64,000 nucleotides of DNA from Undibacterium piscinae (GTDB lineage: Bacteria; Pseudomonadota; Gammaproteobacteria; Burkholderiales; Burkholderiaceae_D): assembly GCA_003970805.2 (NCBI GenBank), contig CP051152.1:2542001-2606000 (forward strand), given 5' to 3'. Within the stretch, counting starts at the first letter, position 1, and each line of letters begins with the position of its first letter. This document shows positions 55,287 through 64,000 of the stretch, one piece after another. The position numbers were made by a program, and so were the translations under genes. The notes under the pieces were generated by a model. The model had not been told where the DNA came from. It searched no databases and saw only the letters and a list, made by a program, of their open reading frames with translations.

Positions 55287-56024
55287 ATGCGCATACGCTC
55301 CATCATTCTCCGCTTAAGCTGCATTCTCGCCTTTTGCTGCAGCGCTCATGCTAAGACCGCAGACGCTCATCTGATATTAACGACAGAAGATTATCCGCCG
55401 TTCAATATCGTCGATCCGAATAACGGCAATCTCAGCGGCATTTCCACCGAAAAAGTCAAAGAAATCATGCATCGCTCGGGCGAGACCTACACTATCAGCG
55501 CCTACCCATGGGCCCGCGCGTTCCAGATGGCGCGTACCGATGCCAATACCTGCGTATTTTCCACCACCCGTATGCCAGAGCGCGAAGCCATGTTCAAATG
55601 GGTAGGGCCACTGGTGAAGAATAACTGGTTCGTCTTTGCGCGCGCCGACGACACCCGCAAGCCCAAGTCACTGGAAGATTTGCGCCCTTACATAATGGGT
55701 ATTTATCGCAACGATGCGGTGGGTGAATTTCTCACCTCCAAGGGTTTCAAGACCGACATCGCCAATGCCGATGCCGACAATCCCCGTAAGCTACTGATAC
55801 AGCGTTTTGATTTTTGGGCGACCGGTGAATTGCTCGGTCTGGCAATCTTGAAAAATCAGGGGCTGCAAGGAAAGATCGTGCCGCGCTTCCAATTTAACCA
55901 GACCGAAATGTATCTCGCTTGCCATCCGGCTATCGCGCCAGAACGCATCGAGCTTTTCAACCAGATACTCAAAGACATAGAGCATGACGGCACGGCAGCG
56001 GCGATAGAGAAAAAATACAAATAA
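55287..56024 (+). CDS. Periplasmic solute-binding protein (PBPb type)
   Basis: Protein of 245 residues with a signal peptide (LRLSCILAFCCSAHA) and a bacterial extracellular solute-binding fold: LTTEDYPPFNIVD at the start, EKVKEIMHRSGETYTI, YPWARAFQMARTDANTC, and a C-terminal FNQILKDIEHDGTAAAIEKK. Transport-type amino-acid binding proteins look like this, but there is no permease or ATPase gene nearby, so it may be a stand-alone sensor or orphan binding protein. Confidence 0.87.
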   Translation: MRIRSIILRLSCILAFCCSAHAKTADAHLILTTEDYPPFNIVDPNNGNLSGISTEKVKEIMHRSGETYTISAYPWARAFQMARTDANTCVFSTTRMPEREAMFKWVGPLVKNNWFVFARADDTRKPKSLEDLRPYIMGIYRNDAVGEFLTSKGFKTDIANADADNPRKLLIQRFDFWATGELLGLAILKNQGLQGKIVPRFQFNQTEMYLACHPAIAPERIELFNQILKDIEHDGTAAAIEKKYK

Positions 56025-56071
56025 TCCATACTTATACAATAATCGGTAACAAGCCAAGCATTGCAGACGAT

Positions 56072-56122
56072 AAAAAACCTGCCTGGCAACCGCGCTTCAC
56101 AACGGTGCCAGACAGGTTTTTT
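56072..56122. terminator. Bidirectional terminator
   Basis: Arms AAAAAACCTG-C-CTGGC and GCCAG-A-CAGGTTTTTT with a longer loop, placed between two convergent genes. Confidence 0.85.
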
Positions 56123-56139
56123 TCGCAGACAAGCCGAGT

Positions 56140-58935
56140 TTACTTCTGGTTTACCTGCATTTTCGCTTCATCAGCGGCGATAAACACGCTCATCTTGGCC
56201 GGATCTATATGCGTGCGGAAAGCCGCATTGACTTGCGTCAGCGTCAGTGCCGCGATCTTATCGTCGATAGACTGGTTCCACGCCCAGCTGCGCTGCAGGT
56301 ACAGGTTGCTGTTCCAGCCGCCGGCCAGACTAGCGTCGCTGGTTCTGGCTTGCAGTCTTTGCTGTAACAGCCCCGATTTGGCGCGCGCCAATTCTTCTGC
56401 CGTGAAGCCATCCTTGAGCGCTTTTGCCAATTCATCCTTGATGGCGATTTCCAGTTTTGCCAGATTCTGCGGCGCGGCGATCGCACTCAGGCCAAAACTG
56501 CCGACCGCATCAATCGCCCCGGCGTTAAAGCTGGAACCACCGCCATACGACAAGCCGTCTTTCTGGCGAATCCGCTCCATCAGACGTGAATTGAGTCCCG
56601 AACCGCCGCCAAAAATGTAGTTAGCCACCTGCATCGCCGCAAAATCGGCATGCTGTTCGTTGATCGCGATATTCATCAGGCTGCTGTAATAGCCATTTTC
56701 CTTATCCGGCGTATTCAGGCTCTTGCGTAACGGCGGAATCTCATCGTAGCGATACACCAGACGCGTATACGCGGTCTTGCTGGCCCAGTTGCCAAACGCC
56801 GCAGCGACTGCCTGCTTGGTGGCAGCGAGATCCATGTCACCGACGATAGACAACTCGGCTTTCGATGCGCCATAGAATTGTTGATGGAAGGCCTTGATGT
56901 CGGCCAGCTTTAAGGCGCGGATACTGACCAGGCTTTCGTCTATGCTTTCCACCGCACGGATATCCCCTTTCGGATAACGGTCAAAATGCTGCGCCATCGC
57001 CATTCCCGCCACGCTGGCAGGCTCGTTGCGACTGGCTTCTATGCTCACCAGGGTGCGTTCGCGCATTTGCGTAAATTCACTCTCGGGGAAATTCGCTTCA
57101 CGCAAGATATGCGCTACCAGCGCCAATGCCTCAGGCAAATTGGCGCGGGTAGTCTGAAAGCCATACAAGCCGCCGCTGATTTTCAGTTTGGAAAACTCAT
57201 CGGCCAATTGGGCGCGTGTATATTTGCTGGTTCCGGTAAGCAGCAGGCTATCGGCAAACGAGGCCAGATGCTTTTTCCCGAACAGGCTGGTTTGGTCACC
57301 CCAATGCAATCTGAGCGCGACATTGACGGTCTCACCGCGGGTCTTTTTTGGCAGCAAAGCCAATTGCAAGCCGCCTATGGTACTGCGCTCAGTACGCTGA
57401 TCGATATTGGCCGGACTAGGGTCAAATGCTTCGGCACTGAGGGTATTGGCCTTAGGCGTAAAACCGCGCATGACTTCGGCAATGGCAGGCGCAGCCGGAA
57501 TCTCTGCGCGTTGCGGTGCATCTTCCGGGATAAATTTGCCGATAGTGCGGTTGTCACGCGTCAGGTAACGGCGGGCGGCAGCGCTGACTTGCTCGGCACT
57601 GACCAGATCGGTACCATCCCTGTCCTTGAACAGATAACGCCAGTCTCCCATGGCGATGTACTCGGACAGTCCTACCCCTATCGTCTCGTGGTTATTCAGA
57701 ATTTTTTCATAGGTATTGGCACTGTCGCGCTTGACCCTGTCCATCTCTTCCTTGCTAGGCGGATTTTTCTTGAAATCCTCTATACCGGCCAGCAACAGCT
57801 CTTTGGCGGCCTCGACCGAATCCCCTTTCTTGACCACGGCACCGAGAATTTTCAGGCCGCTGTCAACGCTACCGGCACCGGTAGAAAACACCTGCACCAG
57901 CTTGCCGGTTTCTACCAGTTGCTTATGCAGGCGACCGTGCGGCGCACCGGCCAGGATGCTACCGGCAAAATCCATCGCTTCACGATCCGGATGCAAGGCC
58001 GCCGGTACCTTATAGGCGATCATCAGCAATTGCAGATCGCCCTTGCGGCGCACTTCAAAACTGCGTTCGCCATCTTGGGTAGGCTCGACAGTCCAGAGCA
58101 CCGGCAAGCTGCGCGTAGGCTTGGCAATCGCGCCGAAAGACTGGGCGATCCAGCTCAGGGTCTTGTCCTGATCAAACTTACCGGCCACCAAGAGCACGGC
58201 GTTATCCGGCTGGTAGTAGGTGCGGTAAAAATTCTGCAGATTACTGATCTTGACGTTCTCGATATCGCTGCGGTTACCTATCGTCGAGTGGCCGTAGTTA
58301 TGCCAGTCATAAGCCACGCTTTGCAGGCGCTTGATCAGTACCCCGCCCGGTGAATTCTCGCCGCTCTCGTACTCATTACGCACCACGGTCATCTCGGTGT
58401 CGAGATCTTTTTGCGCGATGTTGGAATTGACCATGCGATCGGCTTCCATAGACAAAGCCCATTGCAGGTTATCATCACCCGCCTGAAACAGCTCGTAATA
58501 ATTGGTGCGATCGAGCGAGGTAGTGCCGTTCATGCGCATGCCGCGCCGGTTAAATTCTTCGGTGATTTTGGCGTTCTTGGGCGTGCCTTTGAACATCAGG
58601 TGTTCCAGCAAATGCGCCATGCCGGTTTCGCCATAATTTTCATGACGCGAGCCGACCAGGTAAGTGACATTCACGGTGACGGTAGGTTTCGAGGCATCCG
58701 GCATCAGCAAGACTTTCAAGCCATTTTGCAGACGGTATTCGGTAATCCCCTCTACGCTGGTAACCTGGCTAACACCCTTGGGCAAGGCCTGCGCCAGCGC
58801 AGTCTGTGCCAGCAGCATGAACGCCCCACTGACCAGCCCACTCAACAGTAAACGCTGGCCTGGCTGCGGCATGGCCGAAAGTGTGACACCAAACGGCGAA
58901 CGCGGAATCCGGGTATTCGCATGATCAGCTTGCAT
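56140..58935 (-). CDS. M16 zinc metallopeptidase (pitrilysin type)
   Basis: Protein of 931 residues with a signal-like N-terminus (about residues 28-50, LLLSGLVSGAFMLLAQTALA) and two tandem M16 halves. The inverted zinc motif HxxEH is HLLEH at residues 108-112, with the third ligand in TEMTVVRNEYESG. The second half (about residues 500-931) lacks the motif, as usual, and contains GGGSGLNSRLMERIRQKDGL. The ATG at 58935 has GAGGA at 6 nt, a strong start. It is periplasmic and probably degrades peptides. It is intact through 2.8 kb. Confidence 0.94.
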   Translation of the reverse strand: MQADHANTRIPRSPFGVTLSAMPQPGQRLLLSGLVSGAFMLLAQTALAQALPKGVSQVTSVEGITEYRLQNGLKVLLMPDASKPTVTVNVTYLVGSRHENYGETGMAHLLEHLMFKGTPKNAKITEEFNRRGMRMNGTTSLDRTNYYELFQAGDDNLQWALSMEADRMVNSNIAQKDLDTEMTVVRNEYESGENSPGGVLIKRLQSVAYDWHNYGHSTIGNRSDIENVKISNLQNFYRTYYQPDNAVLLVAGKFDQDKTLSWIAQSFGAIAKPTRSLPVLWTVEPTQDGERSFEVRRKGDLQLLMIAYKVPAALHPDREAMDFAGSILAGAPHGRLHKQLVETGKLVQVFSTGAGSVDSGLKILGAVVKKGDSVEAAKELLLAGIEDFKKNPPSKEEMDRVKRDSANTYEKILNNHETIGVGLSEYIAMGDWRYLFKDRDGTDLVSAEQVSAAARRYLTRDNRTIGKFIPEDAPQRAEIPAAPAIAEVMRGFTPKANTLSAEAFDPSPANIDQRTERSTIGGLQLALLPKKTRGETVNVALRLHWGDQTSLFGKKHLASFADSLLLTGTSKYTRAQLADEFSKLKISGGLYGFQTTRANLPEALALVAHILREANFPESEFTQMRERTLVSIEASRNEPASVAGMAMAQHFDRYPKGDIRAVESIDESLVSIRALKLADIKAFHQQFYGASKAELSIVGDMDLAATKQAVAAAFGNWASKTAYTRLVYRYDEIPPLRKSLNTPDKENGYYSSLMNIAINEQHADFAAMQVANYIFGGGSGLNSRLMERIRQKDGLSYGGGSSFNAGAIDAVGSFGLSAIAAPQNLAKLEIAIKDELAKALKDGFTAEELARAKSGLLQQRLQARTSDASLAGGWNSNLYLQRSWAWNQSIDDKIAALTLTQVNAAFRTHIDPAKMSVFIAADEAKMQVNQK

Positions 58936-59103
58936 AGAATTTCCTCATATTTTGACTTATGTAACCATAGGGTAAGCTAGGGTAGCGACAGAGGGATAGC
59001 GATACTCCCCCCTTGTAATTTTTCAACACTCAGTAAAATCGGGCGCATCAGCCTGGTTTTTACATCTTGTTGAGGGAGTATGCACCCTTCAGAGCTGGTC
59101 CGC

Positions 59104-59928
59104 TTAGTTGCCAGGCAGCACCCGCAAGCTTTGCGACCCCGACCACGACATGCCCGCTGCCAGATGCACCGGTTGCATGATGGTCGCCGCTTCCACGCAT
59201 ACCATGCGCTGATAGCCATCCGGCTCAAGGTCGCTGAGAGTAGACCCTTTTTCCGCCCCGGGGTTCCATACCACGGCATCAGAAAAACCGGTTTGGCTGA
59301 TGAGCGTGGTTTGATGCGGCTGACGCAACTCCAGCGGGGCCGCAAGACCGGCGTAAATCCTGTCGATTTCGCCTTGTATCTGCAAGCTAGGATCGGCGTC
59401 AAGACAGCCACTGACGCCAGTGACGGAATCACGGTAATGCAGGCCAGTCAGACCGTGCAGGCGCGCTGCGGAGATCTGCTCCAGCGCCAGATAAGTATGC
59501 AGGGCGCAGGTAAAATTAAACGGCGTGTCACCACAATTGCTGACGCTCAAGCCTATCTCCAGCCGGTCACCGCCTATCGTCACGCTCAGCTCTGCCCTGA
59601 ATACCTGCGGCCAGAGTTGCAGACGCGCGATATTTTCTGTCAGCTCAAACACCGCCTGTGCGGCGCCGCCGTCAATCTGGCCGGCACGCAATAAGCGCCA
59701 CGTCGCAGTGCGCGCAAACCCGTGCTTGGGCAAGCTCCCCAGACCGGCAAACTGCGGAAAAATTACCGGCACGCCACCGCGTATCGCGACGCCTTCGCGC
59801 AATTCCGACGTCTTGCTCAGGAAAAGCTGTTCCTTGCCGCCGGCCGGTATCCAGGAGCACAAATGTGCACCGTGCGTGTAGAGACTGGCAGTAGCGCCGT
59901 CGCCGGCCTGAAGTATTACGCTTTCCAT
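59104..59928 (-). CDS. D-hexose-6-phosphate mutarotase (YeaD-like)
   Basis: Aldose-1-epimerase superfamily protein of 274 residues. The motifs GGVPVIFPQFAG, LPKHGFART, FTCALHTYLALEQI and DAVVWNPGAEK match glucose-6-phosphate 1-epimerases. The catalytic His are the ones in KHGFAR and ALHTY, and the Glu is in VCVEAATI. It interconverts alpha and beta anomers of hexose-6-phosphates. The ATG at 59928 has AGGA 8 nt upstream and is preferred over 59937. Confidence 0.92.
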   Translation of the reverse strand: MESVILQAGDGATASLYTHGAHLCSWIPAGGKEQLFLSKTSELREGVAIRGGVPVIFPQFAGLGSLPKHGFARTATWRLLRAGQIDGGAAQAVFELTENIARLQLWPQVFRAELSVTIGGDRLEIGLSVSNCGDTPFNFTCALHTYLALEQISAARLHGLTGLHYRDSVTGVSGCLDADPSLQIQGEIDRIYAGLAAPLELRQPHQTTLISQTGFSDAVVWNPGAEKGSTLSDLEPDGYQRMVCVEAATIMQPVHLAAGMSWSGSQSLRVLPGN

Positions 59929-60224
59929 CTTGGTCATCCTTATGTTTGGGTAATTTCATTGCAAGCATTTGCGCTGCCTGTATTGTAGAGGAGACTATAG
60001 ATCCGGGAACGGCAAAGCGTCGCCTATCTGTATATTTAGCTATGATTTTATCGGCGCTTACATCGTCTGTTTTTGCCATTGACGCCGCGCTTTTTGCATT
60101 CTGTCGCTATTCAAACCTATTTTTTACAAACTGGCTTAAGCTGCGTCTCTGCGATAAATTTATCGAAAAATTAGGTCAGATAATTATCCGAAAATTACCC
60201 GATATCACACATACAGAGGCACAA

Positions 60225-61451
60225 ATGATCAAACAATTAGGATGGACTTGCACGGTGATGTCGGTGTTGGTGGCTTTGGCCGGCTGTGAAATCAATACCG
60301 ACAACAAAAATGTCATCAAGGCTAGCGAAAAAATTGCCAGCGAAAAGCGCAACGTCGCCATGTTTGATGCAGTCAGCAATGCCACCCCGTTTGATCTGCA
60401 GATCACCGCGGAAGGCAACGCCGGCGTAGAAGTGGTTGGTGCCGACAATTTGATCGCCGAGGTCGAAACCGTGGTGGAAGGCACTACTTTGATAGTGCGC
60501 AACAAACAGAGAAAAGGTATACATTTTTCATGGAAGCACACGCCGCTAACGATCAAAATCAGCATGCCCGAATTAATCAGGATCAGTAATACCGGCAGCG
60601 GTGACATCAAGGTACTCAAGATACATGGCGATAAACTGCTGATCAAATCCGATGGCTCCGGCGACATCGAGAGCAGCGGCAGCGTCGCTGAATTAACGGT
60701 CAAAAGCAGCGGCAGCGGTGACCTCGATCTGGCGCAGCTAAGCAGCAAGCACGCCATACTCGATATCAACGGCCCCGGTGATGTGCGTATGAGCGCAGTC
60801 ACCCAAAGCCTGGCGGCAAACCTGAACGGTGCAGGCGATCTGACGGTCGATGCGCTGCAAGTCGAGCGCCTCAGTGTCAGCATCAACGGGCCCGGCAGCG
60901 CCAGTTTCAATGGCATCGTCAAATCCTTACAGGCGAACCTGAATGGTGCCGGCGATCTGAGCATAGACCGTTTGCAGGCAGAACTAACCACGCTCAATCT
61001 GAAAAGCACAAGTGAAGTCCGGCTAAGCGGCGAAACCCGGCAATTGAAGATTGATGCCAGCGGTTCGGGAGATATTCATGCCGATCATCTGCAGGCCGGC
61101 AACGCCGAGATCCTCAGCAGCGGGCCAGGCAATATCAGCATCGCGAAACTCAGCGGTCAGCTGACTGCAAGGCTGTCCGGCTCGGGCGATCTGCAGGCTG
61201 ACTTCAACAATGCCAATTTGCTGGATCTGAGCAGCAAGGGCACCGGCAACATTGCGCTCAAGGGCAACGCAAAATCGCTGAAGGCGCAGATCTCTGGTGC
61301 AGGTGACTTACATGCCAGCGATTTGCTGCTGGAATACGCCTCGGTGAAAGTCACTGGCCCGGGTCAGGCAGAGGTCAATGTCAAAGCCAGCGCGCATACC
61401 CAAGCGGCATCTCGCCTGGTAAAAATCGACCGTAGCGGCGTGATCGAGTAA
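60225..61451 (+). CDS. DUF2807-like repeat lipoprotein
   Basis: Lipoprotein of 408 residues. The signal peptide ends in a lipobox, VALAGCEINT, so Cys is the likely acylated residue. The rest is a regular series of about 14 units of roughly 20 residues, each with a turn of the form (S/N)G(S/A/P)G(D/N/S): TGSGDI, DGSGDI, SGSGDL, NGPGDV, NGAGDL, NGPGSA, NGAGDL, SGSGDI, SGPGNI, SGSGDL, KGTGNI, SGAGDL, TGPGQA. This predicts a right-handed parallel beta-helix of the head-GIN/DUF2807 type, displayed at the cell surface or periplasm. ATG 60225 has AGAGG 6 nt upstream; the frame is open from 59946 but without support. Function unknown, adhesion possible. Confidence 0.82.
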   Translation: MIKQLGWTCTVMSVLVALAGCEINTDNKNVIKASEKIASEKRNVAMFDAVSNATPFDLQITAEGNAGVEVVGADNLIAEVETVVEGTTLIVRNKQRKGIHFSWKHTPLTIKISMPELIRISNTGSGDIKVLKIHGDKLLIKSDGSGDIESSGSVAELTVKSSGSGDLDLAQLSSKHAILDINGPGDVRMSAVTQSLAANLNGAGDLTVDALQVERLSVSINGPGSASFNGIVKSLQANLNGAGDLSIDRLQAELTTLNLKSTSEVRLSGETRQLKIDASGSGDIHADHLQAGNAEILSSGPGNISIAKLSGQLTARLSGSGDLQADFNNANLLDLSSKGTGNIALKGNAKSLKAQISGAGDLHASDLLLEYASVKVTGPGQAEVNVKASAHTQAASRLVKIDRSGVIE

Positions 61452-61579
61452 ATCTCCCGCACTGCCCATGCAAAATGCAACAGTATCTGAGCACGATGTG
61501 GCTCGCTTGCAGATCTAGGGCAGTGGCAAGGGTATGATGTCAACTAAATATTATTGACTCATCCCCTTGCTTGCTGACT

Positions 61580-63928
61580 ATGTCTACTGCTTTACGATCA
61601 CTTACTACCCTATTGGCCGGACTACTGCTGAGCGCCAGCGCACAAGCGGGTATGTTTGACGCCCTGATGCCGACCCAAGCGGCACCGGCACAAGCCATCG
61701 CGGCAGCCACCGATAAAGACAATGAAGTCACGCGCATCCGTGGTCGTCTTGAGCGGGTCCAGACGCTACTTCATACCTTAAATAACGCTGATACCTCAAG
61801 CGCGAAAGGACTGGAACTCTGGGCCGAAAATGAGAAGCGCCGTTTCTGGCTGGAACTGGAACGCCAGGCCTATCTGCAGCACCTAGCCGCACTGGAAGGC
61901 ATCAAGGCCCAGCAAGCGCGCCAGCATGAAAAATTGATCGTGAACACAAAAGACGGTGAGCAAACCCTGGCGCAACAATTCTCCTTACGTCTGCTGACTG
62001 AGCAGGAAGTCGATTACCTACAAAAAAACCTGGGAATTCAAGAACGCTATCTGGAATCCATCAGCGATGAATTGCGCCGTGCCGAAGCGGAATTAAGGCA
62101 AAGCCAGGAAAGTCTGGAAAAAACCCAGGTCAATAGCACGGCACGCAGTCAGGCAGCCAGGGCGATGGAATTGTCCCAGTACAAAAAAAATAGTTGGTCA
62201 GCGACATTGGCTGCCAGCGATGCGCGCTTACGGTTTACCCGTCTGCGTCTGCAGGAGCGGCGCGAGCTTATGCTGGAAATTAACTCGGGAACCGAGTCCG
62301 GCGAAACCATCAATCCCAAGCAGCAACTGGAGTCTGAATTCCTGCGCCTGCAAAACAACCAAAACCGCTATCGCGAACAGCAACAACAATTAGAGAATGA
62401 CGCTGCCCTTTTGCAAAGCTCGCTCGATGATCTGAAAAAAAATCAGGACTATCTTGAGACCGCCCTGGGCAATGAAAAAACCAAAAATAAAGAGGCTTTG
62501 CAAATCAAGAAGGATGCGATTCCTCAGCAGATACTCTGGCTGCAATTACGGCTGGAAACCAATGCGATCCACTTCGGCATACTCTCGGATCTCTTGATGA
62601 GCAACACCATACAAGGTGCCTACTGGAAGGAATACGCTTCCCTGAGCAAATCCAATCAGGTGGGTTCGCTGCAAAACCTGAATACCCGGGCGGAAGTCTG
62701 GCTGCAAAACTTAAGCGACGTAGAAAAATCCATGCATGTCGCTGAAGGCATCGCACAGGATCAAATCGAATATCTGGGCAAAAAGGATAGCCCCGGCGAG
62801 CAAGACCTGATGCGCCACTGGCAAGAGCGTGAAAGTGCCTATGCCGAAGCGCTGACCGACTTACGGCGTGCCCGCATGCGCTTTAGCTGGCTCAAGGAAA
62901 ACATCAACGATGGCGCCAATAAATCGATGGCGATGCGGGTCGATTACTGGGGTGACGCACTACGGAACTCGTTCAACGATATCTGGAATCTCGAACTGTT
63001 CAGCGTCAACGATGTACTCAACGTCGATGGCCAGAACGTCACGATCAGCCGCCCCGTCACGATAGGTAAGATGCTGATGGCCATCCTGTTGCTGACCATA
63101 GGTTTTGCCATCAGCACCTACCTGATCAACCGGGTCGAGCAACGCATGGTCAAACGCGGAAACATCGCGCCGGTCTCGCTCAAGATCGCCAAGCGCTGGG
63201 TGCTGGCGGTGATCTTCATCATCTTGCTGATTAACTCGCTGTTACTGGTAAGAATACCGCTGACCGTGTTTGCCTTCATGGGTGGTGCGGTGGCGATTGG
63301 TCTGGGTTTCGGTATGCAGACTTTGCTGAAAAACCTGATCAGCGGCCTGATGATGCTGCTGGAACGCCCGTTTAAACCCGGTGACACGATAGAAGTCGGC
63401 GGCCTGCGCGGCACCGTGGTCGACATGAGCGTGCGTGCGGCGGTGGTGCGCGACGTCAACGGTATCGATACCCTGATACCCAATAGTAGTTTTCTGGAAC
63501 AAAACGTCACCAACTGGACCTACTCCAGCAGCATGGTGCGCCAGGGCATAAAAGTCGGGGTAGCGTATGGCAGTGATGTGCGCCTGGTCGCCAAATTGCT
63601 GGAAGAAGACGTACTGCGCCACGGCCAGATCAGCACCGAAAGAAAACCGGAAATCTTGCTGGAGGACTTTGCCGCCGATGCCCTGACGTTTGGCGTTTAC
63701 TACTGGCTGGATCTATCCACCGGTGTCATCGGACGTCAGGTCGCGAGCGATTTACGCTTCATGATAGAAGCCGGTTTCCGCAAGCACGATATCAGCATCG
63801 CCTTCCCTCAGCGCGACGTCCATCTGGACAGCACCCATCCCTTGCGCATACAGATAGAACGAGGCAGTGCCGATAAGGGAAAAGCTACCGGACAAGATGA
63901 ACAAGCCGTGACGGCTGCTGAAAAATAA
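61580..63928 (+). CDS. Large MscS-family mechanosensitive channel
   Basis: Protein of 782 residues. Signal peptide (LTTLLAGLLLSASAQA), a periplasmic region of about 430 residues that is mostly coiled coil (Glu/Gln/Leu-rich, about residues 40-400), then membrane helices (ILLLTIGFAISTYLI, VLAVIFIILLINSLLL) and the MscS core: pore helix AVAIGLGFGMQTLLKNLIS, followed by the beta domain RPFKPGDTIEVGGLRGTV and the C-terminal cage. It resembles KefA/MscK-type or YjeP-like long channels that release osmolytes on hypo-osmotic shock. The start at ATG 61580 follows an in-frame TTG. Confidence 0.9.
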   Translation: MSTALRSLTTLLAGLLLSASAQAGMFDALMPTQAAPAQAIAAATDKDNEVTRIRGRLERVQTLLHTLNNADTSSAKGLELWAENEKRRFWLELERQAYLQHLAALEGIKAQQARQHEKLIVNTKDGEQTLAQQFSLRLLTEQEVDYLQKNLGIQERYLESISDELRRAEAELRQSQESLEKTQVNSTARSQAARAMELSQYKKNSWSATLAASDARLRFTRLRLQERRELMLEINSGTESGETINPKQQLESEFLRLQNNQNRYREQQQQLENDAALLQSSLDDLKKNQDYLETALGNEKTKNKEALQIKKDAIPQQILWLQLRLETNAIHFGILSDLLMSNTIQGAYWKEYASLSKSNQVGSLQNLNTRAEVWLQNLSDVEKSMHVAEGIAQDQIEYLGKKDSPGEQDLMRHWQERESAYAEALTDLRRARMRFSWLKENINDGANKSMAMRVDYWGDALRNSFNDIWNLELFSVNDVLNVDGQNVTISRPVTIGKMLMAILLLTIGFAISTYLINRVEQRMVKRGNIAPVSLKIAKRWVLAVIFIILLINSLLLVRIPLTVFAFMGGAVAIGLGFGMQTLLKNLISGLMMLLERPFKPGDTIEVGGLRGTVVDMSVRAAVVRDVNGIDTLIPNSSFLEQNVTNWTYSSSMVRQGIKVGVAYGSDVRLVAKLLEEDVLRHGQISTERKPEILLEDFAADALTFGVYYWLDLSTGVIGRQVASDLRFMIEAGFRKHDISIAFPQRDVHLDSTHPLRIQIERGSADKGKATGQDEQAVTAAEK

Positions 63929-63943
63929 TGATACTCGACGCTT

Positions 63944-64000
63944 CTAGCTCTTACGCGTCCGGTATTCGTGCTTAAGCACCAGACAGCTGCTGGCGATCAG
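63944..64000 (-). CDS. C-terminal end of an unidentified gene
   Basis: A minus-strand frame enters at the right edge and ends with LIASSCLVLKHEYRTRKS before a TAG at 63944-63946. Eighteen codons are too few for identification. It is convergent with the MscS gene, 15 nt from its stop. Confidence 0.3.
   Translation of the reverse strand: MIASSCLVLKHEYRTRKS

Noticed and set aside
56986..58353. 455-codon plus-strand frame
   Set aside because: It is antisense to the M16 peptidase, His/Arg/Gln-rich in the way reverse-strand frames of high-GC genes are, and shows no motif.
59946..60224. N-terminal extension of the repeat lipoprotein
   Set aside because: A lipoprotein signal peptide begins exactly at ATG 60225 with its own ribosome-binding site; the extension would bury it.
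60176..61009. 277-codon minus-strand frame with hydrophobic composition
   Set aside because: Mirror of the repeat-rich lipoprotein gene. The Leu/Pro/Ser repeats are the complement of its glycine turns, not membrane helices.
60225..61451. Repeat pattern as a possible CRISPR or tandem DNA array
   Set aside because: The periodicity is at protein level with varied codons. There are no identical DNA repeats separated by unique spacers.

Overview
The window is bacterial chromosome from a betaproteobacterium, most likely family Oxalobacteraceae and compatible with Undibacterium. That placement rests on the 16S sequence as I recall the family, on the phasin and thiolase genes, on the argS-SPOR-dsbA-SDR gene order, and on moderate GC outside the rRNA genes. 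No database search was possible.

Layout. 1-7600: a minus-strand catabolic block (acyl-CoA dehydrogenase, SDR, thiolase, aceK, isovaleryl-CoA dehydrogenase, PaaI-like thioesterase) headed by a MerR regulator resembling LiuR, with a perfect 28-bp palindrome upstream of the thioesterase. 7667-10354: plus-strand MBL hydrolase, LysE exporter and EamA permease. 10490-15739: a signalling operon with a soluble MCP-like protein, a damaged giant hybrid sensor kinase ending in an EAL domain, and a lone receiver. 15720-20707: a decayed corrinoid/iron-binding protein gene, then SDR, dsbA, SPOR protein and argS on the minus strand. 21030-22800: rdgC, tRNA-Asp, tRNA-Val and a GtrA protein. 23000-28990: a complete minus-strand rRNA operon in the order 16S, tRNA-Ala, tRNA-Ile, 23S, 5S, with two promoters, boxA elements and processing stems. 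A truncated S9 peptidase gene abuts its promoter. 30248-35931: POT peptide transporter, thiolase, phasin, and a DNA alkylation repair pair (ogt and an Ada-AlkA fusion). 36143-37250: an intact IS30-family element. 37360-49662: MFS transporter plus a 43-residue membrane protein, M3 peptidase, a TonB-C protein, a chemoreceptor, a TonB-dependent receptor and fadH. 49772-50766: truncated cytochrome c and dinB genes joined to each other. 50842-63928: AraC regulator and GMC oxidoreductase, SirB2/CorA pair, periplasmic solute-binding protein, M16 peptidase, aldose epimerase, a repeat-rich DUF2807-like lipoprotein and a large MscS channel.

The metabolic theme is acyl-CoA, branched-chain amino acid and polyhydroxyalkanoate metabolism: two thiolases, two acyl-CoA dehydrogenases, dienoyl-CoA reductase, phasin and AceK, which controls entry to the glyoxylate shunt. 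A second theme is sensing and cell-envelope functions.

The most striking property is how many otherwise well-preserved genes carry single- or double-base frame breaks or missing segments (near 379, 11620, 12145, 15900-16500, 17685, 28991, 30630, 50125-50210 and 52750). Several are homopolymer length changes. Sequence or assembly error is therefore a serious alternative to real gene decay. I found no CRISPR array, prophage or clearly new defence or biosynthetic system. The best candidates for follow-up are the kinase-EAL fusion operon, the 14-repeat lipoprotein, the LiuR-type palindrome and the rRNA operon arrangement.
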